Assembly (NCBI GenBank): GCA_000733355.1
Contig: JNVV01000003.1
Span: 1,933,780 to 1,997,779, forward strand
Length of the DNA stretch: 64,000 nt
Source: Falciphora oryzae
Taxonomy: Eukaryota > Ascomycota > Sordariomycetes > Magnaporthales > Magnaporthaceae
Reading direction: 5' to 3'
Part shown: one piece after another, positions 25,299 through 37,230 of the stretch
How the letters are laid out: every line of letters starts with the position of its first letter
Position numbering within the stretch: position 1 is the stretch's first letter
Made by a program: the position numbers and the translations under genes
Notes under the pieces: model-generated
Databases searched by the model: none
What the model was told of the DNA's origin: nothing
The model's input: the letters and a program-made list of their open reading frames with translations, nothing else

Positions 25299-28200
25299 AC
25301 CCACGGGGTTCTCGGAGGAGGAGCTACCGATAGCAGTCGCCCCACCACTCAACCATCTCCAAGGTGACGACAACGTGGCTGCTATTCTCGCAGGTGGCTC
25401 TTCTCTGCGGGCCTCTGGGTAGCTCTAGATTGGGCCGAGTATTGTAAAATCTACAAGTGGTACGTATAGGCGACAGCGTCGACGGCCCCCCGATGGACCA
25501 CCACGTCGACCTAATCCATACCGTAAATAGATGCAAGACTAACCACTTCTCTCTCTAAACAGGCGTTGAGGCCTACCTTTTCCTCGTGGATTTCATTCCA
25601 CTGTTTTTCTTGGACTACAGGCCTCCTCGTCCGTGTACGATACGACGACGACGACGACGATTGATACAGTCGCTGGGCTTCTTGTGTTTGAGTCACTGCA
25701 CATTGAGCCGGGTCTCGACAACCTTCGACAGGCGGTGTGCCCGTTGTTGCTGTCATCCACGACCTCTCCCTGGTCTATGGCATCCGCGGTAGTCAACGCC
25801 ACAGCCCGATTGCCAGCGGACACATCACACCTGCTTCAAGAGATCTCGCACCTCGTTCGGGGGCTCGCGTCGCTTTCGAATGACAGCAATCTCGTCTTCG
25901 ATGAGACCTTGGGTGGCAAATGTCACCAAACCGACGCTCTCTATCCCGCCCCGACGAGGCCCGGTTCGAAGACGATAGCTACAGGTACTACGATAAAAAC
26001 TGAACGATCGTCTACGAAAACTAAAAAAAAAAATTGAAAACATAAAAAAATAGAGTTGCAACAACTGGCCCTCCAGGTATTCGCCATGAGCCAGTCCAGA
26101 GGCCCTGGTTCACACTTCCTCGACCGCCGACACTCGGTATGAAGGACCTTGCTGGGACAATTGCGGAAAAGGACAAGCAATTTATGCACCGGCCGACCAG
26201 TGGCTAGAGATACTGGCCACACTCGATACATGCCTGTCACATCGGCTCAGTTCGATATCCCCGAGTGTATGACAGTCGCTCCCGTATCCGGATTCAGATC
26301 GGAGCGCTCCCAGGTCGCCGCCCCCAAAGACTCCTGAACACAGATGCGATATCCTCGCCCCGCCCTCTCGCCTCCATCTCCTGTCACGGCTACGGCGGGG
26401 TGATCCGTCTCTAATTTTCTCCAGCCGCTCGGGCGACGGGGCGGTGGACGAAGACGGCATTGGGGCCTCCGCCGGCGCCGGATGAGTACGTGGTGTTGGG
26501 CGACAGTAGCCCGCCCGAAGACGAGGGCTGCGAATATTCGGTTCCGCCGGTCGTGGGCGACGGCGGCGGATGGCTGCAGTGGTAGACTCCTGTCTTGCGC
26601 CGGGCATGCCTTGCCGATCAGCAACTTCCTCTCGGCATACCAAGCAGCCCCCGTCTCTTCTCGATACAGCCAGGCACCAAGTCACCTGCCCAACAAAGCT
26701 ACTTCCCGCGTTGATGTAGCGCCTACGGAGAGTTCGGTTGTTAGCAAAGCCGGTGCAGCCATTGTCGGCGGTCCACTGGAAGGGGCTTCAGCACAGTATC
26801 TGCTCCTCAGATGCCTCCCGGAGGGGTGCGCGCGCGGGAGGCGCTGGAACAATACGCTCGTATCTGTGCTCTGCCAGCAGATGATATGTGGCTGCGCCAT
26901 CTTGGCACAGCTCTTGCAGGATCGCGGCGCCTGGCGCTTGACCTTGTGGGTGTGGGAGGCGAAGCAAGCGCCTATCTCCAAGCTGGACTGTTTCGACGAG
27001 GCAACAGTGACGGATACATTTCACTACGATCCAGCTACCGAACCCAACCCTGATATCGATATAGAAGGATATCTTCTCCAAGGTGTCCGGCAGAATACCC
27101 ATAGATATCAATACTGGCAGGCAGCGGAATAGCCATGACAGCCACTGGTCTCGTGGGCTTCGAACTGAGCGGCTAGCCGAGGGTGCCCGTCGCTGGCATG
27201 ATAAATCGCCTGGCTGAGTGCCCGCGCGAGGGTGGCCCATCACGAACAATAACCATAACAGCTACGCATGCTGCCCGCCCGCTGAGCACACCTCTATTCC
27301 ACCTCTCGACGGATACTACAAGAGGATCTCCCAGGTCCAACGAAACGGAAGAAGCCCCCCGAGCCCTGAGCGCCAGCATCGACAGCTACTCCAGCGGCCA
27401 TCAACCCTGCCTATCTGAATAGCGTCATCATTTCCGAGATGCTTGGAGAACATGTCGCATAACGGCGGCTGGCGGAGGCCCTCCAGAGACAGCAAGCGAT
27501 GATGTACAGCATCCGGGCAGCCTGTCCAACGCTTCGATTCGTGGAGCCATACAAATCTCAGGTCCGGCTATCCAGATGACAGAAAAGACTGCGCTGAAGA
27601 CGTGGCGAGGAGGTACGGGCTCGCGCCGGGATGGATCGCAAGAATAGCGCCAGAGGCGAACCGCGTCCGCTGCCGGGATGCACCCGACTGAAGCTGATGG
27701 TTTCCTGGATGGTCTGTGACAGTATCCGGATCTCGGCGACGGAGCACGACATGGTCAGGTCAGGGCCGAGCCGATTGGCCGAGGGAGCTCTGGGAACAAC
27801 CGCTGTCCTGGTATCGATTGTCTGGCGAGCCTGGGAGGATCAACGCCCCATCAAACTGCACGCCGTCTCGCCCCGAACTACCCTCGCGTATGCACCACCC
27901 TTGAGACAGACCTTGGCATCACGGCCTATCCCCTTGAGCGCCGTTGGGTTGCAAACTGCAGATCTTCCCTCTCGCCAACCACACGTTGTTTTCCAAGGAT
28001 GGGTCCAGGGATCGTTTTCCTATTCCAGGCATAGCTTTCCTATTTCAGCCAGTGGAGCCTAACGGCACTCAAGTGGATGAGCAGAAGGGGAAGCTTTCGA
28101 ATTACCCATGTTGCAACGCATATGCGGACGAGGGCGGCGTTCTCGACTGCACCCCCGATCCCGGGACGGCTCGTAGGGTCTGCCCGAAGGTTGAGACTCG

Positions 28201-30024
28201 GCACACAGGTGTCAAGAGCGCATCAGTCCTACGGTCCGCCGCCTGACAGGATGCATGTTGACGACACAGCACGCCCTGGCACTGTGCAGGACCAACAAAC
28301 AAAGATCGTCGATGGCTTGCGCTCTGCCACTGCCTGCGCCAGTTAGACCCTTTTCAGGTGGCCACAGGATCGGGTCATCCTCTACACAGCTGGAGCAGAA
28401 CTTGGTCCTGGTGTGGACACGTGCTCGTCGGGTTCAGTCGCTCTTGCTGCCTGTCGCTGAAGGATCGCTTGCAGCTTGCCGGACTCCTTCGCGGGGATCT
28501 GTGTACCGGACTGGGCCTCTCGGCGCCCGGCAACGGATGTTACAAAACACCTAAAAGTGCGCATAGCGCAATGCCAACATATGCATACGACGGAGGGCTA
28601 TTGCCTTGGGCGACAACCCTGAGCTTCCGAGGAGACTCCAACGCCTTTGCCGGTACTGAGGAAATGTCCTGCATCCTTATGGGACTCACTCGACATCGCT
28701 AGGAAACTGACGGCGACCGACACGCCGGGGGCTTCGACGAAAGCGCCGCGCCATCGGCCTGAGCAACTCTTTCTGATATGTTCTCATCGTCAGATCTCAT
28801 CAAACTATCTGGCCATGCGGCAGCGCCGTCGAAGATTCGTCGCGGGTGTTAATCTCGCTATGCGCCCGCCAGCCCACGGGGTTCATTCCATGTTGATGCC
28901 GTCATTTACCGGCCCTGCTGTATTGGTTACTGTCGGGAGCGGGCTCCTGGGATCCTCCGCAATGTCCTGAGCCAAATAGATCTGGTGGCACTGGGATTTT
29001 GATCATCCTCTTTGCCACATGGAGCGGCCCCCGCTGTTCGGATTCGGATCTCCTGGGGCTTGGTCGGTATTTTCTCGCCGGGGCTGGCATGCAACAAAGA
29101 GACGCCAAACGCAGCAACACAAAGGCTGGCAGCCCGACGTTGAACCCGATGCCACCATTCACCGGCTTCAGCATCAGCCTGCCTGTCGCCGTAGAGCCAC
29201 AAAACTTACCGTTCGCGAACACGTCTGTAGACCAATGCACGAGGTCGCTGTGTATTCTGAAGATTTCGGCCGGCGAGCGCCGTCTTCCTGGTTACCTACA
29301 GCTCACGGCACCGAATATCTTGATATCCTCCAACGTCCACCAAGTACACCGGATACTGGCCTGGCTTACGTATCCCCAAGAACTCAACTCGCTCCTGCTC
29401 TCAGTCGATACTCGCCCGCGGCCCATCACGGCTTCAACGTCGCATTCGACCGGGGTACGACTTGAAATTGTTCCTCCTCGCAATCTCATCCCTTGCGTTG
29501 CGTGTGGGTAGAGTGGTGTCACCGTCGACAGGAACGGGGTTGGATCGATCACGTCTGACGGTTACGACGGCGAGGCTCCGGGGGATCTCGCACGGCGCGG
29601 CGTCGCGCACGAGCGGACCCCTGAGTCTGGTGAGCAACGGCGACGGGCGATCCGTTTGGTCAACCACGCACTGGTTCTCTGCCGCGCATAAAGACATTGG
29701 TGGGACAATAGTTTCGTCACCCGAAACCTGCCCTTTGGCCCAAGATAAATACCGGCGGGCCGTTTGCGACATGCTTCGCCGGCGCGCCGCCCACGGGTCT
29801 TACGTTGCGAGCCCTCGAAGTCAATACCTAAACACGCAGCCGCAACTGGCCGAGTTCCCGGGCCGGGCTTACTGCCGATATCTCCCGCTCTGGCCAACGG
29901 CAGACGCTTCACGGTGCTCTGGTAATTGGGCTCTCTCTTTGGAAGCGCCAACCTTGATGGCGGAGCCATTTGCCCAATCCTAAAGGCTGCCTGTTGGTGA
30001 GAGAGTGCTTGTAGTCGGATACGC

Positions 30025-30104
30025 GGATGACCCAGAACGGCTTTACAGGTCGTAGGGGTTGGATGCTTGGACGACCTAGAGCGGCTGTACAGGTCGTAGG
30101 GGTT
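30025..30104. repeat. Two-copy tandem repeat, period 44
   Basis: The 36-base segments 30025-30060 and 30069-30104 match at 32 of 36 positions and share the exact core ACAGGTCGTAGGGGTT. A weaker partial third copy may follow. They sit in the gene-poor tract. Confidence 0.75.
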
Positions 30105-32037
30105 GAATGACCTCGAATTCTCAAGCATATCGTTGACCCTGTTCCAGCTCTCGAATGAAGCGCGATGGGTCATAGCGAGCCCCTCGCCCGCAGGGTGCCG
30201 GGCCGAGATGGGGCCTTGATCAGTGCGGGTGACGAGGATCGGGCGACGAGGAGGCCGATCAAATTTGGAGACGTTCGAGTCGACAAAGAGGCCAGCAAGG
30301 ATGACTGCGGGTATTTAACCTTAACACAGGAGCCGGTACTCGCCTGTGGCCGGCCTAGAACGGCTCCAACCCCGGCTTGGAGAGCAAGTTCGACTTTGAG
30401 TTCCAAAGAAAGTATCCGGACCTCATCTTTGAGCGCTTCAGCTTGCGCCTTTCCGACAGTGGCGGCTCCCCAGCCTCCTTCTCTGAGGTTCTTATCGGTC
30501 AGCCTAGAACTCGACGCAGGCTAAGTGAACCCTGCCGCTACTCGATGCTAGTGGCCACCGTTAGCCCTTGTCAACCCTTTTCTGCCGCATCGAGGTCGGC
30601 CCGGCGACCGACGTCTTGGTCGAATGCGCGGCCTCAGCGGTGAGACGGCGCTCGAGTTTGAGGCCGAATGCAGCATTAGTGTCGTCGCCGCTCGCATTGC
30701 AGATGTCGCCGTCATCGGTGGTCGCCGACTGATCCAGCTCAGCGTGCTGTTCGCGCTGCTGCGCGCCGCCCTGAGGCTACTACACCGAACGCGGAAGAGG
30801 CCGCGCGAGAATAAGACGAGAAGCTTGCCTGTCGTACAAGGACAACTACATGCTTGGGCGAGGCGCCTGCTCGGAAGTCAAGCTCGAAGCGAACAACTCT
30901 GCCCGAATGCGCTTGCTGGACCTGACGAGAGAGTTGTTAAGGTTGTCTGAAGCAGGCGCGTGCGCTCAATCTCCCAGTTGACTGCGGAGGCTTTACTGCA
31001 GTGTGGGCAAAACCTTGGGGCCGCCGCCCGCGCGACCTGTTGGTCTGGTTTTGGCTCAGCATACCAAAGGCGTCGAGCGTAGCGTGGAACGCGCCCATGC
31101 AGAGCTTGAGGAGCGGGGACGACGCCGTGCGAGGCGGCGCCCACCTCTCGTGTGGCACGAGTCTGGGCGGCTTGCCGGGGCCATGAGAAGAAACCGGCCG
31201 ACATCCTCGAACATCGATCGCCTCGGACGCCTTTTATGAGGGAGCACTGGGTTTGACGAATTGCAACTGGATACTCGCAATCAGATAGACAGCACAGGGA
31301 TTGCGTTCCTGCCATGGCGATAAGCGCATCGTCTCTTGACTATCAAATTAGCGTTGAGGTCTTCCTGGAAACACCTCGGGATGGATTGTGAGGGCGAACT
31401 GCGACTGGTTGTGGCGGCGCGCAACAGGATAGGCCAAGAAGCATGGCGGATGTTCTCGCAAAACTTTAGTTTCAATAGACTTGCTTCTCTGATATGCCGG
31501 GTAGTGTTCGTATTGCGCTAAAATGACCGTGACAAAGTGAATCGGGGTATGAAGCTGGCGATAGGCAGTCCGCCTATCCACAAAGGACTGCGTGATTGGA
31601 ATGGCAGCGCATGGTCGATGTTGAAATATGCTAGTGGTGACGATGGTGAAATAGGAGAAACTGAGAGGGGAAAAGCTTTGAACGCGAACAAAAGAAGGTA
31701 GCACAGAAAATAGCAAAAGCAAAGAGAAAGCACAAGAGAAATGGAATAGAGAAAACAAAAAACCCAGTGATCCCTCACCATCTAGTCTCCGCCGGTTGAC
31801 TCCCAGCCAGAAATACCCAGAACCAACAAGAAGCTGACGCCAAAACCGATTGGCCTTAAACAAATCTAACTCTATGTACCCTCTGATACTCCGTGCTGGA
31901 TCGCTCGCTGCCAGGTCTACCTAAAACGCCGCAAAGAAGAAAGAATTGGGGGCAAAAAAGAAGATGCGCCGAGACAACGCAAAAGAGCCTTGGAGAGAAA
32001 CGAAGTGGAAACTCCGGGCACCAAGTCTCCGAGACTC

Positions 32038-33423
32038 CTAAAGCTTAGAACTCCTCATCTTGGCCAGCTCCACCCTCAGAGCCTCATTTTCAGCCTTGGC
32101 AGCCTCAAGCGCAGCCTCCGCGGTAGCCAAACGCTCACGGAGCGCCCCGGCCTCGGCGGCGGCCTCGTCGCGCAGGCGGGCCTGGTCGTCTGCGTCGCGG
32201 CGGGCGGCGTCCAGCGCCTCGTTCTTGCGGGCGCGGGACCTGGCGGCGGCGGCGTTGTTGATCTGGCGGCGCTTGAAGTTCTTGGCGGCCATCATGCGCT
32301 CGTTGGCCAGGTCCGTCAGGTCGCGCTGCGCCTGCGTCATGCCCGGCGAGTAGCGCAGCGGGTGGAGCTGCCTGGTCTCGAGCGCCTTGAGGTCGTCGTC
32401 CGGGAGCGAGTTGATCCAGGGGGCCCAGTTTTGCCACGTCCGCTCCTGCAGCGCCGACGGCACCGGCACGCTGCCGGGGGGCAAGGTCGCCGCGGGCGCG
32501 ACGATGGCGGCGGCGGCGGCGGCGGCTGCGGATGCCTTCGAGGCTGCCGAGACGCTGCCCCGCGTGGCGAGCTTGCGAAGGGATCGGGCTGGCGGCGACA
32601 ACGAGGAGGCTAGGGTCGACTCGCGGGACACGGTCGTGGTGACGGTGGTCGAGTCTGAGTGGCTCCGCTGCATGTCGTGGCTGCTCGGGGGTTTCTGGTC
32701 GATTCCGGGTTCCAGCTCCATGGGCGGGCTCCCCGCCGAGTATAACGTCGCCGCCTGGGAATCTATCGAGTACCGACGCTCCGTCTGGAAGTTCTGTCCA
32801 CCCTCCCCCTCCGCGGGCGCGAAATGCATATCTTCGCTATAAATCGGCGTTCCGTCCCACCCCCGGCTCAGCTTCGCATGCTCGAGCGTGGCTTGGTCGA
32901 TATCGGGAGAGAAGGATTCGTGATTGCCATATGTATGCGACGCCATGGGCGGTGCCGTAGTTTGCGGATCGGGCGAGTCGAAGGCTTCTGAGGGCGACGG
33001 GCATCTAGGCCACATATGGACAGGCGGCGCGTTTAGGACCAGATGTGTTACGTCATCAGGCAGGCCCGACGGCTGATGGTGATGAGGATCGAACGGTGAG
33101 TCGAGGAGGGCAAAGGGTAGGGGCTGCTGTGCGAACTCGTGCTGAACTGGGTCTTGGGGCATGAATGATCCGAGCCACGGCGCACAGAAGCTGCCCTCGC
33201 CTCTCGCCAGGACGTCGAACGTGGGGCTCGGTGTTGTGTCTGTGCTGTCCGGTGGAACTTGCTTGATCTCGGTAAGTTGTGTAGGTGGCGATGTCGACGG
33301 CGGTGAGAGCCCGCTCTCAAACACAGCGAACGCCATGGGGGCCTGGCTGCCGTCTCCGAAGGATGGTGGGTATGCTGTGTCTATGTTATTCGAGGTGCTG
33401 CCGCTGCCCCTATCGCTTGACAT
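32038..33423 (-). CDS. bZIP-type transcription factor with atypical zipper
   Basis: Probable nuclear DNA-binding regulator. A single uninterrupted frame encodes 461 residues from ATG 33423 to TAG. Residues 1-370 are low-complexity, rich in Ser, Pro, Thr and acidic residues, with a poly-Ala run near 298-306. The basic region ends NNAAAARSRARK, with Asn389 and Arg397 in the N-x7-R spacing of GCN4-type bZIP domains and the same SRARK ending. The following helix (401-455) is predicted to be long and charged. Leucines fall at irregular spacing and many expected heptad positions hold Ala or Gln, so the zipper is weak or unusual. It lacks the Cys-rich domain of AP-1/Yap proteins. Target genes cannot be deduced. 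The 1.8 kb upstream of the start is free of genes, as often seen for fungal regulators. Confidence 0.82.
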   Translation of the reverse strand: MSSDRGSGSTSNNIDTAYPPSFGDGSQAPMAFAVFESGLSPPSTSPPTQLTEIKQVPPDSTDTTPSPTFDVLARGEGSFCAPWLGSFMPQDPVQHEFAQQPLPFALLDSPFDPHHHQPSGLPDDVTHLVLNAPPVHMWPRCPSPSEAFDSPDPQTTAPPMASHTYGNHESFSPDIDQATLEHAKLSRGWDGTPIYSEDMHFAPAEGEGGQNFQTERRYSIDSQAATLYSAGSPPMELEPGIDQKPPSSHDMQRSHSDSTTVTTTVSRESTLASSLSPPARSLRKLATRGSVSAASKASAAAAAAAAIVAPAATLPPGSVPVPSALQERTWQNWAPWINSLPDDDLKALETRQLHPLRYSPGMTQAQRDLTDLANERMMAAKNFKRRQINNAAAARSRARKNEALDAARRDADDQARLRDEAAAEAGALRERLATAEAALEAAKAENEALRVELAKMRSSKL

Positions 33424-35197
33424 GGTTTGTGTAGACCCGCAAGCTCAGGGAAGCGTAGTTCAAGGTGTCGCGCAGCGCCTCCTTGGAACTGGAAACGACC
33501 TGAAGTGATGTCTCCAAGGTATGGTTGAGGTCTAGGTAAATATGTGTGAGCATATGCTTGATGCACGCTCTGGAGGTGGCAGCTCCAGACCTCCACCCCT
33601 AAGGGATAAGGGCCGTGTACAAACTGGTGATTGGTTTCGCGACAGTTTGTTCACGGCGGTGAAGTTGGTGATGGCTGCGAGATTGGAATTTCTGGAGGTT
33701 GACTAGGTTGACTTGGATGGTCCAAGAGAAGGAACTGAGTCTTCCCTACTCAGTGAAGAGTTTTTGTTTAAATAGCCCCAAACTCCTCCCGCGGTGACGG
33801 TTTTGTTCCAGGTTGCATAACCTCTGCCACGAGAATCACCTTTCCCCCCAGGTGAATCCGATGGTAGATGGCATCCAGTCCCAGGCAGAGGACACGGAGT
33901 CATTGGCCAAAGTAGCCCTTAAGCGGGGCGAAGAGGGGGTGTTGTCCTATTGTCGGTGAGGAACGGCAATTCAGACGATGTTATTGAGGCCATAACCACA
34001 ATAGCAAGCGGAGACCAACATCCCCAACAGGCCACGCGCGCTGTGGGCCCAGCCTCAAGGGTATTGGATGATTCCCCAAATGGCTTGGTTGATTCAAATC
34101 AAAACATTGACGGCAGTACCCTAGGCGGGTCAAGCGACCGGCAGGTGGCTTCCGAAGGAGTGGTTCTTGTCTACTTTGAGGAGGAGGGTCGGATCCACTT
34201 CACGGCTTGGTCTCTTCCCTGACTGCAGTCCGGTTTTTTGTTCCATAAAATAGAGGGGATGGAATGGGTACGGGTGGGTAATTCATCTAAAACATTGAAC
34301 GAAAAGAATTTGAGGGTGGGAGTGCGTCTTTTTTGGAAGGGTAATATGCACCCAACCGCTGTGGTTGAGATTCTGCATCGCTCGAGGGTGTTTTTGACTC
34401 TTCCCACGCACTAACGCTCCCGTGGGCGGGAAGGGTTGGAGTGCATGGACACTTGCCGCTTTTGGTATGGATTGAGTCTGCCATTGGACGAAATCGTTCG
34501 AAGAACGTGGACGCGGGGGAGGCTCCACATACACGCACGTCACACCTCAAACCTCGACAGTCGGGAGGACGAGCAGCACGAGGCACTGTTTGAGGGATCT
34601 AAACCCAACGTGAATGATAATATAACAAGTTGGTTGTAAGAGGTGCCAGCAAAAAGTGTCGATTTAAAAACGGCCGCGTATATAAGTGCCTATTGGACCT
34701 CGTTGTCCGGCGCATGCACTCGGAGGGACTCAGAGGAAGGGAGCAGGGAAACGGCCATTCGATGATCTACTTCGTGTGTATATAGCCGTCTCCTGCTCCC
34801 TCTCCGGCAGATAGGTTCTTTCCCTTTTCATGCACAATAAAGAGATTCTTCCAGATTCAACAATCGGTGTTCATCCCTTTTGGAGGTATCCGCGCCTGCA
34901 GGGGGGACAATCCTACCAGCAGTGCCGGGAAAAGGTTGTCGATTTAAGAACGGCCACTTATGAGGTGCCAGTAAGGTGGGAGTAAAGTGTTGTCGATTTG
35001 AAAACAGTCGCGTATACAGGGTGCCAAAAGGGAAAAGAAGAAGTTGCTGCGACTGAGCACACGAAGCGAGCGCGGCGCGACTATGGACGAACAACGATTG
35101 AACCAAATGCAAAGCCTCAAACCGAAGCGCCCAGGCGCCATACCCCAGATGTAACCTACCTGTTATGCCTACCAGGGCTTGCCGGATTCTTAACCCC
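33424..35197. other. Upstream region of the bZIP gene
   Basis: No gene is supportable here. The part next to 33423 should be the bZIP promoter and 5' UTR. The part from 34642 to 35026 holds the repeat cluster and LTR-like sequence described separately. Confidence 0.5.
34642..35026. repeat. Three diverged repeat units around an LTR-like core
   Basis: Three related units lie at 34642-34690, 34921-34970 and 34964-35026. Each has the core GTCGATTTRAAAAC (G in place of A in copy 2) and is bounded by (G)GTGCC on one or both sides; the last two overlap and repeat with a 54-base period. Between units 1 and 2 are a TATATA at about 34779 and an AATAAA at about 34846. A segment beginning TGTCGATTT at 34657 and ending GGGGACA near 34909 has TG...CA ends like a fungal LTR. 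A solo LTR or fragment is my inference; target-site duplications were not found by eye. Confidence 0.5.
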
Positions 35198-36202
35198 CTA
35201 TCCTGTTACTCTCTGCTCCTGCTGCGATACTGCTAGTTGCTTCTCGGTGCTTGGTTCTGCTCTCTTTTTGAACCACTGGTGTTCGTCTTTGTTAGCATGC
35301 CTCAACTTGACCTTGTTCTTATCCCAATTCATGGTGTTCTTAAACCAAGTCGCCCAGTCAGTATCCTTGACGAAACCTATCGCATCGTCGTTAGATTTCA
35401 CAGGTATCACCTTCTCTTCGGCAGGGTCTATAAACCCCGACCCCCTGCTGTCCACCTTGCCCATTGCTGACGAGATGGGGTTATTGATCGGATGCTCCTT
35501 CTCGGTCCGAGACGGTGTCGGGCTTGTCTGCGGAGTTCGGACGATCTTCTGAATAAATGCCGGAGGTTGGGAGCCCCATTGACGAGACCGAGGATCCTTC
35601 TTTGTGTTGGGGACATCCGGAATCTCCGCATCCCCGTTGAGCTTCAGGGGAGGGGGCGGCGGGCCGGTGTATGGCAGACCCTTTGGCATTTCCCATTTCC
35701 TCGGGTTCGGATCTATGTCTCGTTTCTTCTCGACTGAGAGAGTGAGGCGCACCAGCCGATTGTGTTTCCTATTCGGAAACTGGTACGAGAGTGGCGGCGT
35801 CTTCGGCGTCTTGGCGCCGTACCCGGCCTCTGCCCGGCGTCTTCTAGAGTGGAGAGAAAAGGAGCGAGCGTCAGCATCTTGCTTGAGTTCAGCGTTCGGG
35901 GAGTGCGTCCATCTCGGCTGATCGATGGGGCTGGCCCGCTGCCGACTCTGGAGTTGGGGGGAGATCGGGTCTGTGGTGTTGGGGGAAGTTATCATCTGGA
36001 GGCGACAGTTCTTGGCTTCACCATTTCGGCAGTGGAAGTTGTGGCTAGCTACCCCTGATCTCTGTGTCATGCGCAAGGTCAACACACAAGGGGAAAGTTG
36101 GGAGGGTGCAACTGGTGTCAAATCTGTCATCGGGAAAGATACGAATAATCCCAAGGCGACTGCTTGGGAGAAAAATGAAGAAGGGCGGACTGTTACTCTC
36201 AT
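35198..36202 (-). CDS. Unrecognised hypothetical protein
   Basis: An open frame of 334 codons from ATG 36202. I recognise no family. The C-terminal two thirds read like genuine protein: a basic Arg-rich stretch, a five-proline run, and a Trp-containing end (DWATWFKN, HQWFKK) rich in Lys, Asp and Asn, with no signal peptide or membrane segment. The N-terminal third may be wrong: a CTGAC branch-type site, a pyrimidine tract and a CTCTAG acceptor end at 35844, so an intron may enter there and the true first exon may differ. Safe coding is therefore 35843-35198. It is divergent from the Ctf18 gene and borders the LTR-like repeats, so a decayed or element-associated gene is also possible. Confidence 0.45.
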   Translation of the reverse strand: MRVTVRPSSFFSQAVALGLFVSFPMTDLTPVAPSQLSPCVLTLRMTQRSGVASHNFHCRNGEAKNCRLQMITSPNTTDPISPQLQSRQRASPIDQPRWTHSPNAELKQDADARSFSLHSRRRRAEAGYGAKTPKTPPLSYQFPNRKHNRLVRLTLSVEKKRDIDPNPRKWEMPKGLPYTGPPPPPLKLNGDAEIPDVPNTKKDPRSRQWGSQPPAFIQKIVRTPQTSPTPSRTEKEHPINNPISSAMGKVDSRGSGFIDPAEEKVIPVKSNDDAIGFVKDTDWATWFKNTMNWDKNKVKLRHANKDEHQWFKKRAEPSTEKQLAVSQQEQRVTG

Positions 36203-37230
36203 GCGGCTGAGTGCTGTGGCGTCGGGGAGGGCTTTATATCGCTTCAGTCTGGTTCAGTTGGTGCGAACAGTAAGGTGGTCGAGTTAGTAAGATCAGTGGA
36301 GGATTGCGTGCTTGATTGCAGTTGATTGCGGGGGCGACTCGCTGCGACCCTGCGCTGTCAGCAGTGAATTAAATTTGTATTGTCAAGACTTTGATATTTA
36401 AACTGTTTTAGTACATGTCGGCAACAGCGTTTTACACAGTTTATAACTTTTGGGAGCCACCAAATACAAACGACAGTAGACACTGTGTGCGCTAACTGTA
36501 CTTTAACGTCCAGATTAGCAGAGAAGCACCGTTTAAATTTCGAAAAAAGCGACTGACGCTAAATGCACTAGCTGTCAGTGCCTATTGACAGCGAGGCGCA
36601 GCAGCGGGTCAAGGCAGGTCGAAGGAGCAGTCGAACCTGGAATCGATCGGCTTCGCGCCCGGTATTTTGGCGCTGCTTACTCAGTCAGATCGTTATCACG
36701 CATTGGCTTTCTTGGCGGTTGGCCGATGGGGCTGAGATGTTTCCAAACTTCCTTTGCATATGCTGGGTAGATCGTGCTACGATTCTCCAGAGCTCCCAGA
36801 GACTATCATGGCGGTGGGCCTCAATTTGGTTGCTGTGCTGTCGTCGCCTTGTAGTGGCTGGCACCCGTTGGTCTCCGCTATTTACACCGTTCAATGGGGA
36901 CTGGGTCTGGATGTGGCGTTGGGTCTTTTACGTAAGCAGGCGGCCCTCCAAGGCGATTGGTGCGCACCCAACGGCTTCCCCTGGCTTACCTAACCGCCCC
37001 CAAAGTCCATTGATCCGCAGCGCAGCGACGCGTCTCGACGAATCCACACGCGTTTTCTCGCGTATCAATTTAGCTTCGCAACCTTGAGACCTTCCGGGTT
37101 GCCAGCACGCCAACGACGAGGGGCAACCATCACGCTACTGAATTATAACGAGAACGAGATAACAGGTGCTTTTTTGGGCTGTGAACCTTGGGAGCAGCTA
37201 GCCGCCTTGCCAAAGCACCCGTCACCCACT
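36203..37230. other. Intergenic, moderately AT-rich
   Basis: No gene is seen between the orphan frame and the Ctf18 gene, which diverge from it. The stretch at about 36365-36560 is noticeably richer in A and T than its surroundings. The right half should contain the Ctf18 promoter. Confidence 0.5.

Larger units (their letters stand above)
23975..32037. other. Gene-poor 8 kb tract, possibly decayed
   Basis: Between the MARVEL-type gene and the bZIP gene, which converge on it, I find no intact gene. Short open frames occur on both strands, interrupted every few tens of codons. Some read like real protein (for example plus-strand frames at 25660-25950, 26810-27050 and 30380-30540) but they do not join through splice signals I can defend. 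The tract is not strongly AT-rich, so it lacks the usual look of heavy repeat-induced point mutation. Features inside it are a promoter-like leader at 24938-25298 and a tandem repeat at 30025-30104. The rightmost few hundred bases are the bZIP 3' UTR. A decayed gene or element is possible, and unspliced exons of an unrecognised gene are not excluded. Confidence 0.4.

Noticed and set aside
31348..31863. 171-codon minus-strand frame downstream of the bZIP gene
   Set aside because: It starts with TTG, is rich in Phe, Leu and Ser from T/C-rich 3' UTR sequence, and has no domain.
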